In this document: piece by piece, positions 17,391-26,252 of the stretch
Layout: each line of letters opens with the position of its first letter
Position numbering within the stretch: the stretch's first letter is position 1
Program-made: the position numbers and the translations under genes
DNA from: JAAYCI01 sp964550985
Lineage (GTDB): Bacteria; Bacillota; Clostridia; Oscillospirales; Ruminococcaceae
Length of the DNA: 64,000 nucleotides
Direction: 5' to 3'
Assembly (NCBI GenBank): GCA_964550985.1
Contig: CAZKBM010000008.1
Span: 1-64,000, forward strand
The notes under the pieces: generated by a model
Databases searched by the model: none
Told to the model about the DNA's origin: nothing
Seen by the model: only the letters and a program-made list of their open reading frames with translations

Positions 17391-18137
17391 TTAGCCGCCG
17401 CTTATTTCAAACAGCGCCTGCGTGATTTTTTGTGCGATGTACTGAACGAGTTTTTCCCCTTTTTCGGCGTTTGCCACACTGGCTGCACCCAATGCGCCAT
17501 TGGCAGGGCTAAGCTGATTGCTTAGCCAGCCGGGTTTAAACGGAGAAAGCTTGCATAGACAGTCATTTTGGGGCAGGCGCTCCGCCTCCTTTACCGTCTT
17601 GGGTTTTGTAAACTGCAAAATCGAGGTCTCGATTTCCCCGGCGTGAATCTCATTGGCAAGCGGGGTCTCTACCAGTGTGGCAGCATCTGCAAAAAAACCC
17701 GACGCCCACAGATGTATGGCATAGATTTCAGCCCCGTAACGGTCGGCCCACTCCTGCGCGTAGGCGTCCAGTAGGCTGCTGTTCCCCCCGTGGCTATTCA
17801 GCAATATCAGGCGGTTAAACCCACTGCGCTGCATACTGGTAATCACGTCCTCTACAATGGCGCAAAGGGTGCTGCACCGCAGTGACACCGTCCCCGGGAA
17901 ATTGAGATGTTCGTGGCTATTGCCGTAGTGCAGGGCAGGCAAACAGTAAAATTCTGCGGGTAGATCCGGCTGTTTTTGCAACATTTGCAGGGCGGCTTCC
18001 AAAATAAAATCATCGGTGCCCAGTGGCAGATGGCGGCCGTGTTGCTCCAAAGCGCTAATGGGCAAAAGGTAAAATACCTTTTGGGTGTCTTGCTGCATCA
18101 CTTCAGGCCAAGACTGAGTGTTCAGGGGCTTTAGCAT
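17391..18137 (-). CDS. Creatininase family amidohydrolase
   Basis: A 248-residue protein of the creatininase superfamily, metal-dependent hydrolases that open cyclic or linear amides. The metal/catalytic segments are visible: SALEQHGRHLPLGTDD (Glu, His, Asp ligands), LLNSHGGNSSLLDAY, and the late Glu in IHAGEIETSIL. Members act on creatinine, N-formylated riboflavin precursors, inositol-derived rings and peptides, so the family alone does not fix the substrate. The start overlaps the deaminase gene by 7 bases and uses GGGGAGG inside it, so the two are translationally coupled. Context suggests hydrolysis of a purine- or pyrimidine-derived ring product. Confidence 0.85.
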   Translation of the reverse strand: MLKPLNTQSWPEVMQQDTQKVFYLLPISALEQHGRHLPLGTDDFILEAALQMLQKQPDLPAEFYCLPALHYGNSHEHLNFPGTVSLRCSTLCAIVEDVITSMQRSGFNRLILLNSHGGNSSLLDAYAQEWADRYGAEIYAIHLWASGFFADAATLVETPLANEIHAGEIETSILQFTKPKTVKEAERLPQNDCLCKLSPFKPGWLSNQLSPANGALGAASVANAEKGEKLVQYIAQKITQALFEISGG

Positions 18138-19510
18138 GGCGGGGTGTCCTCCCCGGCCTTATCTAGCATCTGCTGTACACAGGCACTGGCCTTTTGGGCA
18201 GTGGCGGCCTCGTCAACGGCAAGCAGATGGCCGTTTTCACATATCACCTTGCCCGCTGCCATCACCAGTTTTGCCGGGCGGGCATACCCCACCGTGCCAA
18301 GCAGGCATTTGGGGTCGTAATTCGTGCCCACCATCTCCAAAAGTTCGGCATCCAACAGGAATAAATCTGCCCCCATCCCCTCGGCAAGCTGCCCAATATC
18401 GCGGCGGCCCAAAACTGCGGCACTGCCACGGGTGGCCATTTTTAAAATATCATAACCATCGGGGGCGCCCCTGCTGTAAGTAAGGCGGTTTACCAGGTAT
18501 GAAGCGCGCAGTTCGGCCAAGAGGTTTGAACAGTCATTGCTGGCACTGCCATCTACCGCAAGGCCCAAGGGCACACCCAGTTCCAACATCTCTGGCACCC
18601 GGCAAACGCCCGAGGCCAGCTTCATATTACTTACGGGGCAGTGGGCCACACCGGTTTTTGTGCTGGCCAAAAGCCGCAATTCCTCATCGTTAAACCAAAT
18701 ACCATGTGCAAACCACACATCCTCGCCCAGCCAGCCACAGCTTTCCATATAGGCCAAAGGGCGCATGCCCACCCTTTCCAGGCAAAAGTTTTCCTCATCC
18801 TTTGTCTCGCACAGGTGGGTGTGTAAGCGCACCCCCAGTTTGCGGGCCAGCACGGCGCTCTCTTTCAAAAGCTGGGTGGTTACACTAAAGGGCGAGCAGG
18901 GCGCCAGGGCAACCTGCCGCATAGAATAGGGGGCTGGGTTATGGAATTTTTTTACCAGCCGCTCACTGTCTGCCAAAATGGTGTCCACGTCCTGCACCAG
19001 GTCGTCCGGGGGCAGGCCCCCGTCACTTTTGCCCCGGCTCATACTGCCGCGCGTTGCGGTAAAGCGCACGCCAAGGTCTTCAGCGGCTTGGAACTGCCGG
19101 TCGATAAAATTCTGCGAGCCTTTTTTGGGGAAAACATAGTGGTGGTCCATCACGGTGGTACAGCCATACTTCACCAGTTCCCCCATGCCCACAAGGGAGG
19201 AGTGATAGATACAGTCCTCGTCCAGCCAGCGCCAAATCTCGTACAGGGCAACTAGCCAGGGAAAAAGTTCCATCTTTTGCACCTTGGGAAGGTTGCGGGT
19301 AAAAGTTTGGTAAAGGTGGTGGTGTGTGTTGATAAGACCGGGGTAGACATAGCAGCCGGTCGCATCAATCACTATATCGGCCCCCTTTATTTCGGTGCCC
19401 ACATAGCGGATGACACCATCCTCAATTAAGATATTGCCGTTTTGAATCACCCTATCCTGGTCGTCCACCGTTACAATGGCTTTTGCGTTTTTTACCAAAG
19501 TGCTTGCCAT
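18131..19510 (-). CDS. 8-oxoguanine deaminase-like amidohydrolase
   Basis: A 459-residue metal-dependent deaminase of the TRZ/ATZ group. The metal ligands are in NTHHHLYQTFTR (HxH), HTHLCET and the Asp of DGSASND. The stretch around HHLYQTFTRNLP and VMDHHYVFP is the form seen in 8-oxoguanine deaminases rather than in guanine or SAH deaminases. The expected reaction is 8-oxoguanine (or a related oxopurine or isocytosine) to urate plus ammonia, in the cytoplasm. GGAGGGC is before the ATG. It is the sixth gene of the operon after the importer and the enamidase-like gene. The exact substrate needs assay because these enzymes are promiscuous. Confidence 0.82.
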   Translation of the reverse strand: MASTLVKNAKAIVTVDDQDRVIQNGNILIEDGVIRYVGTEIKGADIVIDATGCYVYPGLINTHHHLYQTFTRNLPKVQKMELFPWLVALYEIWRWLDEDCIYHSSLVGMGELVKYGCTTVMDHHYVFPKKGSQNFIDRQFQAAEDLGVRFTATRGSMSRGKSDGGLPPDDLVQDVDTILADSERLVKKFHNPAPYSMRQVALAPCSPFSVTTQLLKESAVLARKLGVRLHTHLCETKDEENFCLERVGMRPLAYMESCGWLGEDVWFAHGIWFNDEELRLLASTKTGVAHCPVSNMKLASGVCRVPEMLELGVPLGLAVDGSASNDCSNLLAELRASYLVNRLTYSRGAPDGYDILKMATRGSAAVLGRRDIGQLAEGMGADLFLLDAELLEMVGTNYDPKCLLGTVGYARPAKLVMAAGKVICENGHLLAVDEAATAQKASACVQQMLDKAGEDTPPC

Positions 19511-19564
19511 GGGCTTTGCCCTCCTTTATTCTGGTTTATTCTTGGTTGTATTGTTCAAAAGGGG

Positions 19565-19603
19565 AAACTGTGGGCGGCGAAAATACCTTGCCGCCCACAG
19601 TTT
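19565..19603 (-). terminator. Strong intra-operon hairpin (possible attenuator)
   Basis: A perfect 14-base stem (AAACTGTGGGCGGC and its complement) with an 11-base loop, between the enamidase-like and deaminase genes. On the minus strand it is followed by TTTCCCCTTTTG. It may be a partial terminator or a processing and stability element. Confidence 0.6.
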
Positions 19604-19637
19604 TACAAAACCCTTTATCACTTAGCCTGCAACCGCC

Positions 19638-20888
19638 TTATTCCATCCCCTCATAATGGCGGCAAACCTGCGGCGGGAAGAAGAGATGCTCGGTAATGCC
19701 CGTCACAAAAGCCTGCTCCCCTTCTATTTTACAATACCGGGCTGTGGGCCGGCTATCTTTTCCTCTATACGCCACAATCCGGCCATCCACAATCACCATA
19801 GAATTGCCGAAGGGGTCGCCGTTTTCAATGGCTTTCAGCGCATCGCTTCCCACAGAACCCGGGGGGTTATCAATCACCTGCAAATCCGCCTCGCGCCCCA
19901 CCTCAATTTTGCCGGTGTTCAGGCCGTACAAATCGGCTGAGATGCCGGTGCCCATGGCAATAGCGGCTTCGGCCGGGATACCGTTTAAAGAGGCCGCTTT
20001 GACGATTGCCCGGTGGATGGCGCCTGAAAGGGAGGCCTGGCCGGTGGGCGCGTCACTGCCAAACATCAGGCGGTGTAATTCACCCTTTTTGGCCATATGC
20101 TGTATCATTTTGTTAAAATTAACAAAATTCCCGTTCACCACCAGTTCCAGCGGTATGTCGCTCTCGTCCATCAGCCGCTGGATATGGTCGAAAGATACGC
20201 CGGTGGAACCGCCGTTTGTATGGGCCACCTTGTTGGGTTTCAGTTTTAAAATTTCTTTGGAGGTAACCCAGGAAGAACCGGGGATCGAGGGTGGGGCCAG
20301 ATGGACCGAGTAGAAGAAGTTATACTTTTTGGCCCATTCCAGCATGGGGGCTACCTCGGCTGGGTCGGAAAGGCCGCCCCCGCCAATTTCGGCAATGAGC
20401 CACACGCCGGCCTCACTCATCTCTTTAAAATCCTGTTCGGTAAGGCCATGCACCAGCACCAGCGCCCCGCCATGCACCTTTTGCGCCCCACCCGGGCGGA
20501 AGCGGCGGAACACCCGGTGAGACATTATGGCCGCCGCTTTACAGCCTATGGGGTCATCGTAAAACCGGGGCCAACCAGGGCCTTGTTCCCCCTCAGACAA
20601 AATACTGGTGGTGCCTGCATAAAGCGCATCGGCATAGCAGCCAACTGCCCCACGCTGCGGGGCGTAGTCGTCTAGGGTGTTGTGCACGTGGCAGTCAATC
20701 AGGCCGGGGCAAACCATCTGGCCATCCACATCTACACTAAGTTCAATACCGCTTAAGTCCAGGTCTTTTTCAAAGCCCACGCCGGCTATTTTCCCCTGGC
20801 GCACCACGATGCAGTCTCCTGGTACAACCCCTTTCTTTATATCACCGCTGATGATTTTGTCAATGTTTTTTAAAATCAGGTCATTCAT
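19638..20888 (-). CDS. Enamidase-like amidohydrolase
   Basis: A 416-residue amidohydrolase closely resembling enamidase of the nicotinate pathway of Eubacterium barkeri. Shared features I recognise are the start KNIDKIISGDIK, VHGGALVLVHGLTEQDF, GVWLIAEIGGGG, SIPGSSWVTSKEI and the end segment NTGKIEVGREADLQVIDNP. Metal ligands are the HxH of DCHVHNT, the Glu of EIGGGG, the His of HTNGG and the Asp of GSDAPTG. Enamidase hydrolyses a cyclic enamide (6-oxo-tetrahydronicotinate), opening the ring and releasing ammonia. No other nicotinate gene is present, so here it probably acts on another partially reduced ring. GGGAGGT precedes the ATG. Confidence 0.82.
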   Translation of the reverse strand: MNDLILKNIDKIISGDIKKGVVPGDCIVVRQGKIAGVGFEKDLDLSGIELSVDVDGQMVCPGLIDCHVHNTLDDYAPQRGAVGCYADALYAGTTSILSEGEQGPGWPRFYDDPIGCKAAAIMSHRVFRRFRPGGAQKVHGGALVLVHGLTEQDFKEMSEAGVWLIAEIGGGGLSDPAEVAPMLEWAKKYNFFYSVHLAPPSIPGSSWVTSKEILKLKPNKVAHTNGGSTGVSFDHIQRLMDESDIPLELVVNGNFVNFNKMIQHMAKKGELHRLMFGSDAPTGQASLSGAIHRAIVKAASLNGIPAEAAIAMGTGISADLYGLNTGKIEVGREADLQVIDNPPGSVGSDALKAIENGDPFGNSMVIVDGRIVAYRGKDSRPTARYCKIEGEQAFVTGITEHLFFPPQVCRHYEGME

Positions 20889-21080
20889 TTTTTTACCTCC
20901 CTAATCCTTGCGTTTTTTTAGTAACGGGTATTTTCAGCGGGCGCTTTCACACTGCCCTGGTAACGCGGCTTATCGCAGGGTCTCACTTTTCGTTTGCCCA
21001 GCCGGCTACTTTGGGCAGGCTATGTCACCTCCATATCTTTACAGGTTGTGGCGCGGCGGCTATTTGGGCGGAAAAACTGC

Positions 21081-22025
21081 TCACAGTTTTTCGCGCTCAT
21101 AGTCCTGCCCTAGCGCCGCGGGCGCGTGGGAACGTTTGGATGTGGCCACCATGACCAAAATGGTTAATAGGTAGGGTAACATCAGCATAAGCTGGTAGGG
21201 GGCGTCTACCCCCGCAGCTTGTAGCCGCAGTTGCAAAGCGTCGGTGGCGCCAAACAGTAAGCTGGCCCCCAGCACCAAATAGGGGTTCCATTTGCCAAAT
21301 ATCACAATGGCAAGTGCTATAAACCCGCGGCTGGCCGTAATGTTATCCATAAAATAATTCAGTGAAACCAAAGAGAGAAAACTGCCCCCAAGGCCCGCAA
21401 ACAGCCCACAGACTGCCATGGAAAAATACCGCATACGGGTGACGTTTACCCCCATTGTTTCGGCGGCCCTTGGGTACTCTCCCGCCGCGCGTATCTTTAG
21501 GCCCGGCTGGGTTTTAAACAGAAAAATGTAGGAGAGCGCCACCAGCAGAACGGCAAAATAGAAAAGAAAGTTTTGGTTAAAGAAAATATCCCCAAGCCAG
21601 GGTATTTTGCTAAGCAGGGGTATGGGGCTAAGCCCCGAGGCAACGTCTGCACGGGGGGGCGCGGTGGTTACGCCAAAAATCACCCGGTACCAAAAGCTGG
21701 TAAAACCCAGTGCGAACATGTTTAAGGTAATGCCCATTACCACCTGCTGGCAGTGCCAGCTAACACAGGCCAGCGCCATAAGCAGGGCCTGCAGCATACC
21801 ACATAAGGCACCCGCTGCCAACGCCAAAAACAAATTTTTAGTAAAATAGCCCACAATAAACGAGGCAAAGGCACCCATCAGCATCTGCCCTTCCAGGTTG
21901 ATGTTCAAAACCCCGGCGCGTTCGGCAAATACTTCCCCGGTGCTGGCCAGCAGTATGGGCATTGCCATACGCACGCCGGCAGCCAGCAGCGGAATGAGAA
22001 AGGCAGACGTGAGAACGATTTGCAT
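21081..22025 (-). CDS. BMP-type ABC transporter permease, second subunit
   Basis: A 314-residue membrane protein of the branched-chain amino acid/sugar permease fold, as in NupQ/YufQ. The motif ERAGVLNINLEGQMLMGAF near residue 35 is the family signature. About 8 membrane helices are seen. AAAGGGGAGGGG precedes the ATG at 22025. The longer frame reads back into the upstream permease and is less likely. It pairs with the permease at 22027 to form the importer channel for a nucleoside- or purine-like solute. Confidence 0.9.
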   Translation of the reverse strand: MQIVLTSAFLIPLLAAGVRMAMPILLASTGEVFAERAGVLNINLEGQMLMGAFASFIVGYFTKNLFLALAAGALCGMLQALLMALACVSWHCQQVVMGITLNMFALGFTSFWYRVIFGVTTAPPRADVASGLSPIPLLSKIPWLGDIFFNQNFLFYFAVLLVALSYIFLFKTQPGLKIRAAGEYPRAAETMGVNVTRMRYFSMAVCGLFAGLGGSFLSLVSLNYFMDNITASRGFIALAIVIFGKWNPYLVLGASLLFGATDALQLRLQAAGVDAPYQLMLMLPYLLTILVMVATSKRSHAPAALGQDYEREKL

Positions 22026-22026
22026 C

Positions 22027-23097
22027 TTACCCCTCCCCTTTGGCCCGGCCACTTTGTTTTTTTACACTTTCCCGTATACCCGGGAAAACCAGAATAAAGA
22101 AAATGATGAGGCTTTGCACCACATAGACGATGGAAGTGGGTACATTCATTTGAATTTGCATGGCATTGGCCCCCACCGTAAGCGAACTGATAAAAAGGCT
22201 ACCAAGTATCACGGCAAATGGGTTAAGCTGGGCAAGCAGGGCTATCAGCATAGCTGTGAAGCCAAAATTGGTGGTAATACCTTCCAGCACCCGGTACACC
22301 GAGCCATACACCTCTACCATGCCCGCCACACCGGCAAAGGCACCGGCTAAAAACAAAATAAACACGGTGTAGCCCTTTGTGTGGATGCCCCCATAAACGG
22401 CCGCTTTGGGGGCGGCGCCCACCGCTTCAATACGGTATCCCAGTACGGTTTTACGCATGATAAACCAGACGAGCACCGCTGCGGCCAGCCCCAGTAAAAT
22501 GCCCCAGTGCGCGCGTGACCCCTGCAAGAGTTTTGGGAAATGATATACGTCTGGCAGGGCCCTGGTTTGGGGAATACCACCCGGAGCCTGCAAGGGGCCA
22601 GCCACCAGCCACGCCACCAAATACAAGGCCACATAGTTTAGCATAATGGTAATAATAACCTCGCTTGTGCCAAAAAATGCTTTTAGGAACCCAGCCAGGG
22701 CCCCCCAGGCCCCACCCCCTAAAACACCCAGTAAAAAGGCCAAAACCCACACAAGCAAGGTGGGGGTACCCGCAGGTAAAAACAAACCCACACATATGGA
22801 ACAAATAGCCCCGATATAGAACTGGCCGTCGCCCCCAAGGTTTGCAAGCCCGCCCTTTTGGGCCAGCGAGATGCCTAGGCCGATAATGAGTAAGGGGGTG
22901 GCTTTGGCTAAAATTTCCAATATCCCGGCAGGCCTGCCAAAAGCGCCTTTTAGCATGGCCCAGTAGGTGGCCAAGGGGTTCACCCCCAGCGCTGCAATAA
23001 ACACCACACTAACCAAAAAAGCCGCCAAAATGGAAAGTAGAATCACCGCCAGGTTTTGCATTACTTTGTGCCGAAAAAGCCCTTGCCAGCTAGGCAT
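22027..23097 (-). CDS. BMP-type ABC transporter permease, first subunit
   Basis: A 356-residue membrane protein of the NupP/YufP type. The signature AQKGGLANLGGDGQFYIGA lies near residue 85. Roughly 9 membrane helices are seen. I chose the ATG at 23097 (MPSWQGLF) because GAAAGGGGGG lies just upstream and because it overlaps the end of the ATPase gene by 8 bases, a usual operon junction. It works with the neighbouring permease, ATPase and lipoprotein. Confidence 0.9.
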   Translation of the reverse strand: MPSWQGLFRHKVMQNLAVILLSILAAFLVSVVFIAALGVNPLATYWAMLKGAFGRPAGILEILAKATPLLIIGLGISLAQKGGLANLGGDGQFYIGAICSICVGLFLPAGTPTLLVWVLAFLLGVLGGGAWGALAGFLKAFFGTSEVIITIMLNYVALYLVAWLVAGPLQAPGGIPQTRALPDVYHFPKLLQGSRAHWGILLGLAAAVLVWFIMRKTVLGYRIEAVGAAPKAAVYGGIHTKGYTVFILFLAGAFAGVAGMVEVYGSVYRVLEGITTNFGFTAMLIALLAQLNPFAVILGSLFISSLTVGANAMQIQMNVPTSIVYVVQSLIIFFILVFPGIRESVKKQSGRAKGEG

Positions 23098-24634
23098 TTT
23101 TTGCCCCCCTTTCGGGTTGTTCTTTGTGTATGGCGCCCCCAAGCAGCAGGCCAATTCTCTCCATACTGCGCTCTTCTCCCACTAACGTTTTGGAAAGCTG
23201 GCCGTCACTCATCACCACAACCGTGTCACTCAAAGCACAAATTTCCTCCAGCTCGCTGGAGATGAGAAGTACGGCGCAGCCCGCGGCACGTGCCTGCAAA
23301 ATTCGGCCGTGGATATACTCAATCGCACCCACATCCAGCCCGCGTGTGGGGTGCATGGCCAAAAGAAGTTTGGGGTGGCTACGCAATTCCCGCGCCAGTA
23401 TCAGCTTCTGTAAGTTCCCACCCGAAAGAAAGGCTACCGGAGAATAGCGGTGCGAGAGGCGGATATCGTACTCCCGAATGACCTCGTCGGCCTCTATTTT
23501 CATTTTTTTGTACTGCAAAAGGCCAAAACGGCTATAAGCCTTATCACCACTGCGTCGCAAAATCAGGTTTTTATCAATGGTAAAAGGCAAAACCGAACCC
23601 ACCTGTTTTCGGTCCTCGGGCACCAAAGCAACACCGTTTTCTATCATCTTGCGGGGGCTTGGGCTGCCAATCTTCCGCCCCTCAATCAAAATTTGTCCGC
23701 TTTGAATGGGCCGCATCCCACACAAAGCCTCCACCAGTTCACTCTGCCCATTTCCATCCACGCCCGCAATACCCAAAATCTCGCCTTTATGAATACACAG
23801 GCCTAATTTTTTGAGGCTGGAGTTTAAACGGTTGCCTTTTACACATAAGTCACTTACCTCTAAAGCCGGTTCGCGCTGGGGGCACTCCCCCTCTTTTATC
23901 GCCTTGAACACCACGTCCCTACCCACCATAAGCCGGGCCAGTTCGGCCGTGTTCACGGAAGATGTGCTCACCGTTGCCACATTTTTTCCACGGTTTAACA
24001 CACTTACTCTGTCACTAATCTCCTTCACTTCGTCCAGCTTGTGCGAGATAAAGATTACCGACATCCCCTGTTTTGCAAGTTCCCGCAGGGTTTTAAAAAG
24101 TTCTGTTTTCTCAGGCGGGGTAAGCACCCCGGTTGGCTCATCTAAAATAAGTAGCCTGGAACCCCTGTACAGCACCTTTGCAATTTCAACCTGTTGCTGT
24201 AAACCCACCGAAAGACTGTCAATTTTGGCATCACAGTCAATTTGTAAGTTATACTTTTGGGCAATGGCCCCAATTTTTTCTTTGGCCTCGTTTTCTTTTA
24301 AAAAACTCTTTTGCTCATCTTTTAACCCCAAAACAATATTTTCCCAGGTTTTAAAAGCCGGAATGAGCATGAAGTGCTGGTGCACCATCCCTATGCCCAG
24401 TTCAATGGCCTGCAGGGGACTTTCAATGCTTACAGGTTTTCCATCAAAACGTATGGAACCACTGGTGGGCTTGTAAAGGCCGTATAAAATATTCATCAAG
24501 GTGCTTTTCCCTGCACCATTTTCACCAAGAAGCGCCAGTATTTCGCCGTACTGTACCTGGATATTGATATGATCGTTGGCCACTAGCTGGCCAAACCGTT
24601 TTGTAATATCCACCATATTTAGAATGTCCGGCAA
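23090..24634 (-). CDS. ABC transporter ATPase with two nucleotide-binding domains
   Basis: A 514-residue tandem ATPase of the RbsA/NupO class. The first domain has Walker A GENGAGKST (about residue 36), signature SVGLQQQVEI and Walker B LLILDEPTGVLTP. The second has a degenerate P-loop GVDGNGQSE, signature LSGGNLQKLILAREL and an altered Walker B-like LLLAMHPTRGLDVGA. Such asymmetry is normal for this class. The start is TTG at 24634, 7 bases after GGAGGG. It powers the two permeases downstream. Confidence 0.94.
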   Translation of the reverse strand: MPDILNMVDITKRFGQLVANDHINIQVQYGEILALLGENGAGKSTLMNILYGLYKPTSGSIRFDGKPVSIESPLQAIELGIGMVHQHFMLIPAFKTWENIVLGLKDEQKSFLKENEAKEKIGAIAQKYNLQIDCDAKIDSLSVGLQQQVEIAKVLYRGSRLLILDEPTGVLTPPEKTELFKTLRELAKQGMSVIFISHKLDEVKEISDRVSVLNRGKNVATVSTSSVNTAELARLMVGRDVVFKAIKEGECPQREPALEVSDLCVKGNRLNSSLKKLGLCIHKGEILGIAGVDGNGQSELVEALCGMRPIQSGQILIEGRKIGSPSPRKMIENGVALVPEDRKQVGSVLPFTIDKNLILRRSGDKAYSRFGLLQYKKMKIEADEVIREYDIRLSHRYSPVAFLSGGNLQKLILARELRSHPKLLLAMHPTRGLDVGAIEYIHGRILQARAAGCAVLLISSELEEICALSDTVVVMSDGQLSKTLVGEERSMERIGLLLGGAIHKEQPERGAKNA

Positions 24635-24667
24635 GGGATATCCCTCCTGTATGCCGTGTATTCACCT

Positions 24668-24701
24668 AGGGCGGGGGCACCTTTAGCAGGGCCCCCGCCC
24701 T
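24668..24701 (-). promoter_or_regulatory. GC-rich stem-loop between binding-protein and ATPase genes
   Basis: A perfect 11-base stem (AGGGCGGGGGC with its complement) and a 12-base loop, with no T-tract on the minus strand. Stem-loops of this kind after a binding-protein gene often protect its mRNA so that it is made in excess over the membrane parts. The role here is inferred. Confidence 0.6.
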
Positions 24702-24723
24702 AATGCAGTATTTCAAGGCGTGT

Positions 24724-25815
24724 CTACATCTTTTCGTCAATGCGCTCCAGCACATAGGGCACTTCTTTTTCACCCGAGGCAATTTGTGCTTTGGCCTCAT
24801 CCACCATATCTTTAATATCCTGCGGAATTTTGCCATCAAAATTGTGGTATGGCGTAATAAAGCAGGTTCCGTCCGTCACGCCCGGCTCCCAAAGCCCGCC
24901 AAATGTGCCCTCCTCAATTCGTTTTGCCTGCAATTTTATCACTTCGGCGTTATCTGTAACAAAGCAGGTCAACACCCTATCGGGCGAAATTTCAAATTGG
25001 TCGCCGCCGTAGCCAACCAGCAAAACCCCTTCGCGCTCGCCCGCGGCTTCAAAAGCGCCCATACCTGTGGAATCTGCACTTTGGGCTATAATATCCGCGC
25101 CCATGTCCATTTGGGCAATAGCGGCCTCTTTCCCCTTAGCGGGGTCTTCAAAGGTGCCGGTTACTACGCCGTACACCTTGGCCTCCGGGTTCGATTCCGC
25201 AACCCCCATTACAAAGCCTGCCATATTGGAAAGTTGGCTGGGTATTTCAAGGCCCGCTATATATCCTATGATGTTCGACTGCGTCATTCCCCCGGCTACA
25301 ATTCCGGCAAGGTAGGCGGCTTCATATTCGCGCATATCCATAAAGCCCACATTGGCCGGTATATCCGCGGCAGCCACACCGTCCGGCATCTTGCCGCTTA
25401 CGAAGAAGTTTGTGTCCGGGTACTGGGTGGAAACCCGCATGGCAGGCTCGCCAAATTCAAAGCCATGGCCCACAATCAGGTCAAAATCATTTCCGGCGTA
25501 GTTGTGCATTGTCTCTTCAATGGCCGAGATGGCCACGCTCTCTGTGAAGGCCACTTCGTAGCCCTCGTCTTTTAAATCCATCAGCCCTTTGTAGGCCGCG
25601 GCGTTCCACCCGCCATCATTTAGTGAGCCCGGCAACAGCAGGGCCACTTTTAACTTTTGGCCGGTGGCGGCAGTGCTACTTGCGGAGGCGGCACTTTGTG
25701 TGCTGGCCGCCGGTGCGGCACCTGTAGCGGAAGTACTTCCACCGCCTGCCCCAGAACAGGCGGTAAGACCCAAGGCAACTACGAAAGCGAGAAACTGTAA
25801 TACTCTTTTTTTCAT
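24724..25815 (-). CDS. BMP family substrate-binding lipoprotein
   Basis: A 363-residue extracellular binding protein of the basic membrane protein (BMP/PnrA/Med) family, which bind nucleosides or purines. A lipoprotein signal peptide (MKKRVLQFLAFVVALGLTAC) puts the lipidated Cys at residue 20. A Ser/Ala/Thr-rich linker follows, then the domain starting KVALLLPGSLNDGGWNA, with the family segment VGHGFEFGEPA and GADIIAQSADSTGMGAFEAA. The ATG at 25815 has AGGAGA before it; a longer frame to 25938 lacks a signal peptide. It is the first gene of the operon and hands its ligand to the permeases. Confidence 0.93.
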   Translation of the reverse strand: MKKRVLQFLAFVVALGLTACSGAGGGSTSATGAAPAASTQSAASASSTAATGQKLKVALLLPGSLNDGGWNAAAYKGLMDLKDEGYEVAFTESVAISAIEETMHNYAGNDFDLIVGHGFEFGEPAMRVSTQYPDTNFFVSGKMPDGVAAADIPANVGFMDMREYEAAYLAGIVAGGMTQSNIIGYIAGLEIPSQLSNMAGFVMGVAESNPEAKVYGVVTGTFEDPAKGKEAAIAQMDMGADIIAQSADSTGMGAFEAAGEREGVLLVGYGGDQFEISPDRVLTCFVTDNAEVIKLQAKRIEEGTFGGLWEPGVTDGTCFITPYHNFDGKIPQDIKDMVDEAKAQIASGEKEVPYVLERIDEKM

Positions 25816-25948
25816 CCTGTTTTCTCCTCTCCTAACAGCATGGAGCCGACGGCTTCGGCGCCATTTACCAGTAAGCCAGGTGGCGTAGCGGATAACGAAA
25901 TCAAAAGAGACGGCACGAAGCGTACGACAGACAATCAAGATATAATTC

Positions 25949-26004
25949 CGTCGACGGTCGACGCTTTACAGGCTCACAATATCACATAAAAATACAAAAA
26001 TCAA
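25949..26004 (-). promoter_or_regulatory. Promoter of the BMP transporter operon with 15-base palindrome
   Basis: On the minus strand TTGATT (25999-26004) and TATTGT (25976-25981) have a 17-base spacer. Just after the likely transcript start is the perfect dyad CGTCGAC-G-GTCGACG (25949-25963), well placed to block transcription. The leader down to the start codon is about 150 bases and contains a further small stem (GCCGA/TCGGC, 25845-25859). Confidence 0.65.
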
Positions 26005-26159
26005 TAAGATTGTAGAAAAAAAATAACAAATTTATACAATTTCTACATCTTAAACAAGGCCTACACCAATGTTTTGGGCAAGCTTACAAAGCGGCAAATC
26101 TGTTATTGCGGTATAATGATAAAATGTTATTATGTTCCGTATGGTGTTATAGAAAGCCC

Positions 26160-26198
26160 CGCGCAAAAAACGCCCCCTTTAAGGGGGGCGTTTTCGCG
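26160..26198 (-). terminator. Intrinsic terminator of the lysS-ruvX-radical SAM unit
   Basis: Stem AAAACGCCCCC/GGGGGCGTTTT with a 6-base loop, located about 55 bases after the radical SAM stop codon on the minus strand. T-rich sequence is present on both sides. Confidence 0.85.
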
Positions 26199-26252
26199 AA
26201 TCTCAGCATAAGTTTCATTTATAGGTAAAAAATTGCTAGAAAATTATCGGCA

